Shown here in pieces: positions 56,477 to 60,000 of a stretch of 60,000 nt of DNA. The stretch comes from Zygnema cylindricum (lineage: Eukaryota > Streptophyta > Zygnematophyceae > Zygnematales > Zygnemataceae): contig JBBHKE010002584.1 of assembly GCA_037447655.1 (NCBI GenBank), forward strand, positions 248,464-308,463, given 5' to 3'. The translations under genes and the position numbers were made by a program. Position 1 is the first letter of the stretch. Each line of letters begins with the position of its first letter. The notes under the pieces were generated by a model. The model had not been told where the DNA came from and ran no database searches. It was given only the letters and a program-made list of their open reading frames with translations.

Positions 56477-56659
56477 GTTTCTTACAAATTTTAGTACGAA
56501 ACGTCACTTTCACTTAAGGGAATTTCGTAGGAAGTTTCGCGTGCGAAATTTGTTTTGCAAGATCGTGCGAAGTCGCGTTTCGTTTGGCGCGAACTTTTGC
56601 ACGTAAATGTTACGTAGTGAAACGTAACGTTTGATTGGTTAGTAAAGTGCTAAGTAGTT

Positions 56660-57110
56660 AGTAAGGGTGCGTCCCCATGTACTTGTAACTTAGCGAAATT
56701 ACTTTGTATTTTAGCGCGGATCCGCCGGACCCGGTGTTCAAGTGTCCCTATGTCTGTAAGGACTAAATCGTAACTTACGCTTGTGACGATTGTATACGTC
56801 GACAGTACCTGTGACGGTTGTCAACGTCTACAATCTGTGGTCGCACGTTGTTTTTTGTACCTGCGTATGACGTCGCATGTCTTACCGTGACATTGTAAAC
56901 GTAGCGCCTTCCAGCCTGTGCAATTTCACGGTCGAAGAAGATGCGCTTTGTCTTCGCGTCGCCTGTCCGCTCAACGTGAAATGGCATCGAAATTTGAAGA
57001 CCCCTGCAAAAAAAGAAATCCGTACTAGACGAAAACGGACAAATCCAAACAAATTGTGTACTTGTCTTTGTCGTATTAGAACGCAAACGGACAAAACATA
57101 GCGAACTATG
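56660..57110. repeat. Unclassified repeat, inverted relative to 24440-25150 (copy 2)
   Basis: CCCATGTACTTGTAACTTAGC, ACTTTGTATTTTAGCGCGGA and GTGACGGTTGTCAACGTCTA correspond to the reverse complement of the left copy. The open frames on both strands share only the DNA-level similarity (RHRYCRRI) and are not genes. Confidence 0.65.
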
Positions 57111-58034
57111 TACTTTTCTTTGTCCTTGGAAATCGAAGGATTTTTGTCGAAATTTACGGCACGTGTTTGCATTGGTCAGTCTGAGTCCTTGCTGATCAAT
57201 GATTGGCCCAGGTAAGAGCCTGTTAAAACGGAGCGTTGACTCTTGCCTGGCTAGTCCAGGGCGATGATGGATAAATAGTGAAGTGTAAGAGGAGAGTAGA
57301 CATCTTTTCCTTTGGAAAACTTTGTGGAAATTCCGACTGATCTTGGTCCTGAGCGATTAATACCAAATTGGAGAAAAGGCATTTTTGCATTGAAATCTCT
57401 TACTAACTAAATACTGTTTTAGTAGTTAAGAGATAGAATTATTAAGAGTGGAGAGTAGTGGAAAACACTTTAATAAGAAGGGTTGAGCCACGAGGGCAAG
57501 AGACCAAGCTAATGTTGTGTGGACAGAAGCTTCTTCTAATTTAAAGTTTATCCTTATGTGAGTGTGGTCCAACGTGGATATGTATTTTCCAATGTGTGGA
57601 ATGTGTGGTTGGGATTGTTTGTAGTATGGGATTTTCTGAGAGGTAGGAGATCCTGTTACATGAGTTATGCAAAAAAGGTAAATTTTCAATTATGTATGTT
57701 TAAAAAGAAAATCATAGTTTTCACATAGAAAATCAATTGACAAAAAATACATTGTGATGAGCAAAAAAAACAAAAAATATTTTGTAGCATCAAATATAGA
57801 AATAAGCAAATAACATCCTCGTTATATTTTCGACTCCTACACAAAAATCTATAAATCTAAATTTGGTATACATACGACGCTTTGGTAATTTGATAAAAAT
57901 AAGCAATTCGGTTTAAAAAAAAAAAAATAACACTAGAAAAAATGTGAAATAAAACAAAAATTTCAAAGGAAAAAAAACATGATAACTAATACTAAAAAAA
58001 TAACAATAATTAGAAAACAAAATAAAATAAAACA
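57111..58034. other. Spacer before the hAT pseudogene
   Basis: No gene was recognised. It contains a short CCAGG palindromic stretch near 57206-57260 and A-rich sequence 57700-58030 downstream of the transposase stop, which may hold its polyadenylation region and right terminus. Confidence 0.5.
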
Positions 58035-60000
58035 CTATGCATTTAAAAGATCTCGGTTGGATCTAACACACAAAAAATCACTAACAATTGAAGCAGCTAG
58101 TGAGCTCCTCTTCTTTGTTATCGTGTTCCCGACATCCGAAAAATTGCATTCGGACATGGAGCTAGAAGCCGGAATAGCTAGAATAGATCTAGCAACACCG
58201 GCTAGAATAAAAAATCCTCCATCTTTCGCAGGTATATTTGATTCTTTTTTCCACCATTCAAGTATGTTAAAGTTCAATCTTTCGTCGTTAGTTAATTTTA
58301 AATAAAAATAACGTTTCATTTTGTCGTTAACGAGCGCTTTTTTGTCGGTGGTAATGAGAACCTCATTTTCCTTATCGCTCTCACCAAAAATATTGTGGAA
58401 ACCGTCTTTACTTTGCGATGTTTTTCGTTTTTTTGTGATACGTTGAGGACTACCGAAATCAACGTCATCACCGAGGTCGTTTGCGAGATCTCGAAGTTTG
58501 ACCCTTGCGCTTTCAATTTCGGCCTTTGATACCCCAATTATTTCAAGCTTTTGTTTTTGTCGGGGATCTAAGAGAGCCGCGACAATATGATACTCATGAA
58601 GGCCCTACTTCGGTAATGCAAATTTCACAAAAAGTTGTTTCAATTTTTGCAAGTTTAGGGAATCAGCGAGGCATTCTTTTTCATCGTCATTGTAAGATGT
58701 TTTTCTTATCTTACAATGGTTATGGAGAGACGATAGTTCAAACAAAACCAAATGTAAAGTTGGTTCTTTGAATTTTTCCAATTTTACGGTTTCTTCTTAA
58801 AACCTTTCCAAAAATCGTATAAGTTCGGTAAGGTGAGTCTTATCGATATAAGCAAAAAGTATCAATTTATTTTTTGCTTGAGCGAGTGGTCCTATTTCAT
58901 TGAATGCATCGTAAATACTCTTAAGCATTCGGAGCAAAGAATTCCACCGCGTTGCGTTTTCTTGTTTTAAAGTGTTTTTCAAAAGATTTTGTAAATTACC
59001 CTGTTTGAAAAACGTGACCAATGATTTACACGCGTCAATTAGATCAAAAAAATCAGGAACTTCCACATCGTATATGCCTTTTTTGGAAGTTCCGCTCTTA
59101 TTCAAGATCGTTGTCACAATTGTTGCAATTTTATGGTCCGCGCAATGTATCCAAGTAAACATACTCGGTACACCTTCAGTCGCACACTTGTTAGAGCCAC
59201 TATCAGTCACGACAACGCAACGATGAAAATTGGACATTTCAAAATTGGTCAAACAATTTTTGAAAGTCGTTAACACATTTGCCGCAATGTGTTTTCTCCG
59301 GAAAATGATCGACTTGAAGCGTCCGTGCATGAAGTTTAAATTATTTGTCAATAAAATGAGCGGTTACTGACATGAATGAGGTTCTTTTTATTGTCTCGGT
59401 CTAGAGATCGGTCGTGAATGCGACAAAAATATTGTTATCAATATTTTCTCTAAGTTTTGGGATGATCAAACTACGAATATCTTTCGCAGAAGATATAATG
59501 GAGTTTTTTACACTATTGATGGACGGGAGTAGTTGGTCGATGTCAACACTTTTGTTGGACGAAACACCAACATCAAACAATGCTTGACAAAATGTTTGAA
59601 AACCTGGGGAAAAAAACAAAAAAAACAATAAGAAAATATCATACAATTGCTAACCATGATTAATAAAGAAGGTTTCTACCGAAATGATTTTTTTTTATGG
59701 AAAGACAAATAAAAAACAATATCCTGACAAACTAAGCTCAAATTTATAAATTTTTGAACAAAACAAGTTATAATGACATTCACACTCAAGCCATCTTAAA
59801 TATAACTTAAAATAAATCATACCTGAACCGTCGACTATCAAAAATGGTCGAAGGTCCTCACAACACATCAACGCCACCATTTTCGCAATTTTTTTTCGAT
59901 CACTCGTTTTCGCCTCCGTTTTTGAAAGAAACTTACGAAGAAGTCCTCTTGAATTATCCATGTCGGCCAAATCTAAACATGTGTGAGTATTGATTGTTGA
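58035..60000 (-). pseudogene. hAT-superfamily transposase pseudogene, 5' end outside the window
   Basis: Read leftwards. An exon ending at 59823 (donor CAG|GTATGA) has KKIAKMVALMCCEDLRPFLI. The next exon starts at 59603 after CCCCAG, phase-matched (VDGSG joined to FQTFCQALFDVG), and encodes LRENIDNNIFVAFTTDL. Then come a TAG at 59401, SVTAHFID, a frameshift near 59340, VVVTDSGSNKC, IHCADHKIA, the ATRWNSLLRM hallmark, AALLDPRQKQ, and the dimerisation tail WWKKESN...LAIPASSSMSECNFSDVGN to a stop at 58035. Further stops lie at 58797 and near 58612. Catalytic-region motifs typical of hAT are present, but at least three stops and one shift make it inactive. Confidence 0.92.

Overview
This is a window from a large, repeat-rich eukaryotic genome. 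Coding islands are sparse and spliced, and most of the sequence is nested LTR retrotransposons, DNA-transposon relics, MITE-like elements and microsatellite. A photosynthetic, probably green-lineage host is inferred from three things: a small spliced gene whose first exon reads like a plastid transit peptide (26803-27923); copia-type primer-binding sites complementary to a plant-style initiator tRNA-Met anticodon arm; and LTR promoters with ACGT-core G-boxes and GTAC clusters. I cannot name the species.

Layout. 1-11925: debris of at least three Ty1/copia lineages, with LTRs on both strands and a solo LTR (10826-11715) with a perfect 5-bp target duplication. 11926-23672: one copia element (A) with a complete 1.0-kb LTR at each end. 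It is split by a nested, internally deleted, opposite-strand copia relative (15112-19389), by a solo LTR of a second copia family (20122-21286), and by a small replacement (about 22025-22288). 23673-26449: unclassified repeats, a foldback element (25247-26055) and a Mutator-like MITE with a 9-bp target duplication (26077-26449). 26803-31448: the only clear host genes, a plus-strand putative plastid protein (two exons) converging on a minus-strand GAF-PAS-PAS sensor gene (seven phase-compatible exons). The sensor introns are extremely purine-rich on the sense strand. 35252-40753: a TA-flanked MITE, a 943-bp hAT-type non-autonomous element that has captured an LTR promoter piece, and a 5'-truncated copia element (D) with an intact reverse transcriptase/RNase H frame. 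41.9-49.1 kb: a degenerate pogo/Tigger-like transposase, a duplicate of its first exon, scattered AGCGACG palindromes and an acidic hypothetical protein beside an assembly gap. 46.3-53.3 kb: GATA/TCTA-type AT-rich arrays in opposite orientations. A LINE-like reverse transcriptase pseudogene (49386-51537) sits inside this sequence. 53.6-56.5 kb: nested TA-flanked MITEs and a second Mutator-like MITE. 58.0-60.0 kb: a hAT transposase pseudogene running off the end.

How it fits together. The copia elements share one plan. LTRs are 0.9-1.17 kb and run TGTTGA...TTTCA/TTGCA. Each carries an antisense tRNA-like segment about 150-240 bp from its 5' end, then a G-box, a GTAC cluster, an inverted CCAAT box and a TATA box. 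A half-tRNA-type primer site follows the LTR directly, and the gag reading frame runs through it. Target duplications at several junctions give a relative order of insertions. The least expected observations are the antisense tRNA-like module in every LTR examined, the gag frame overlapping the primer site, and a retroelement apparently inserted into a tetranucleotide repeat.
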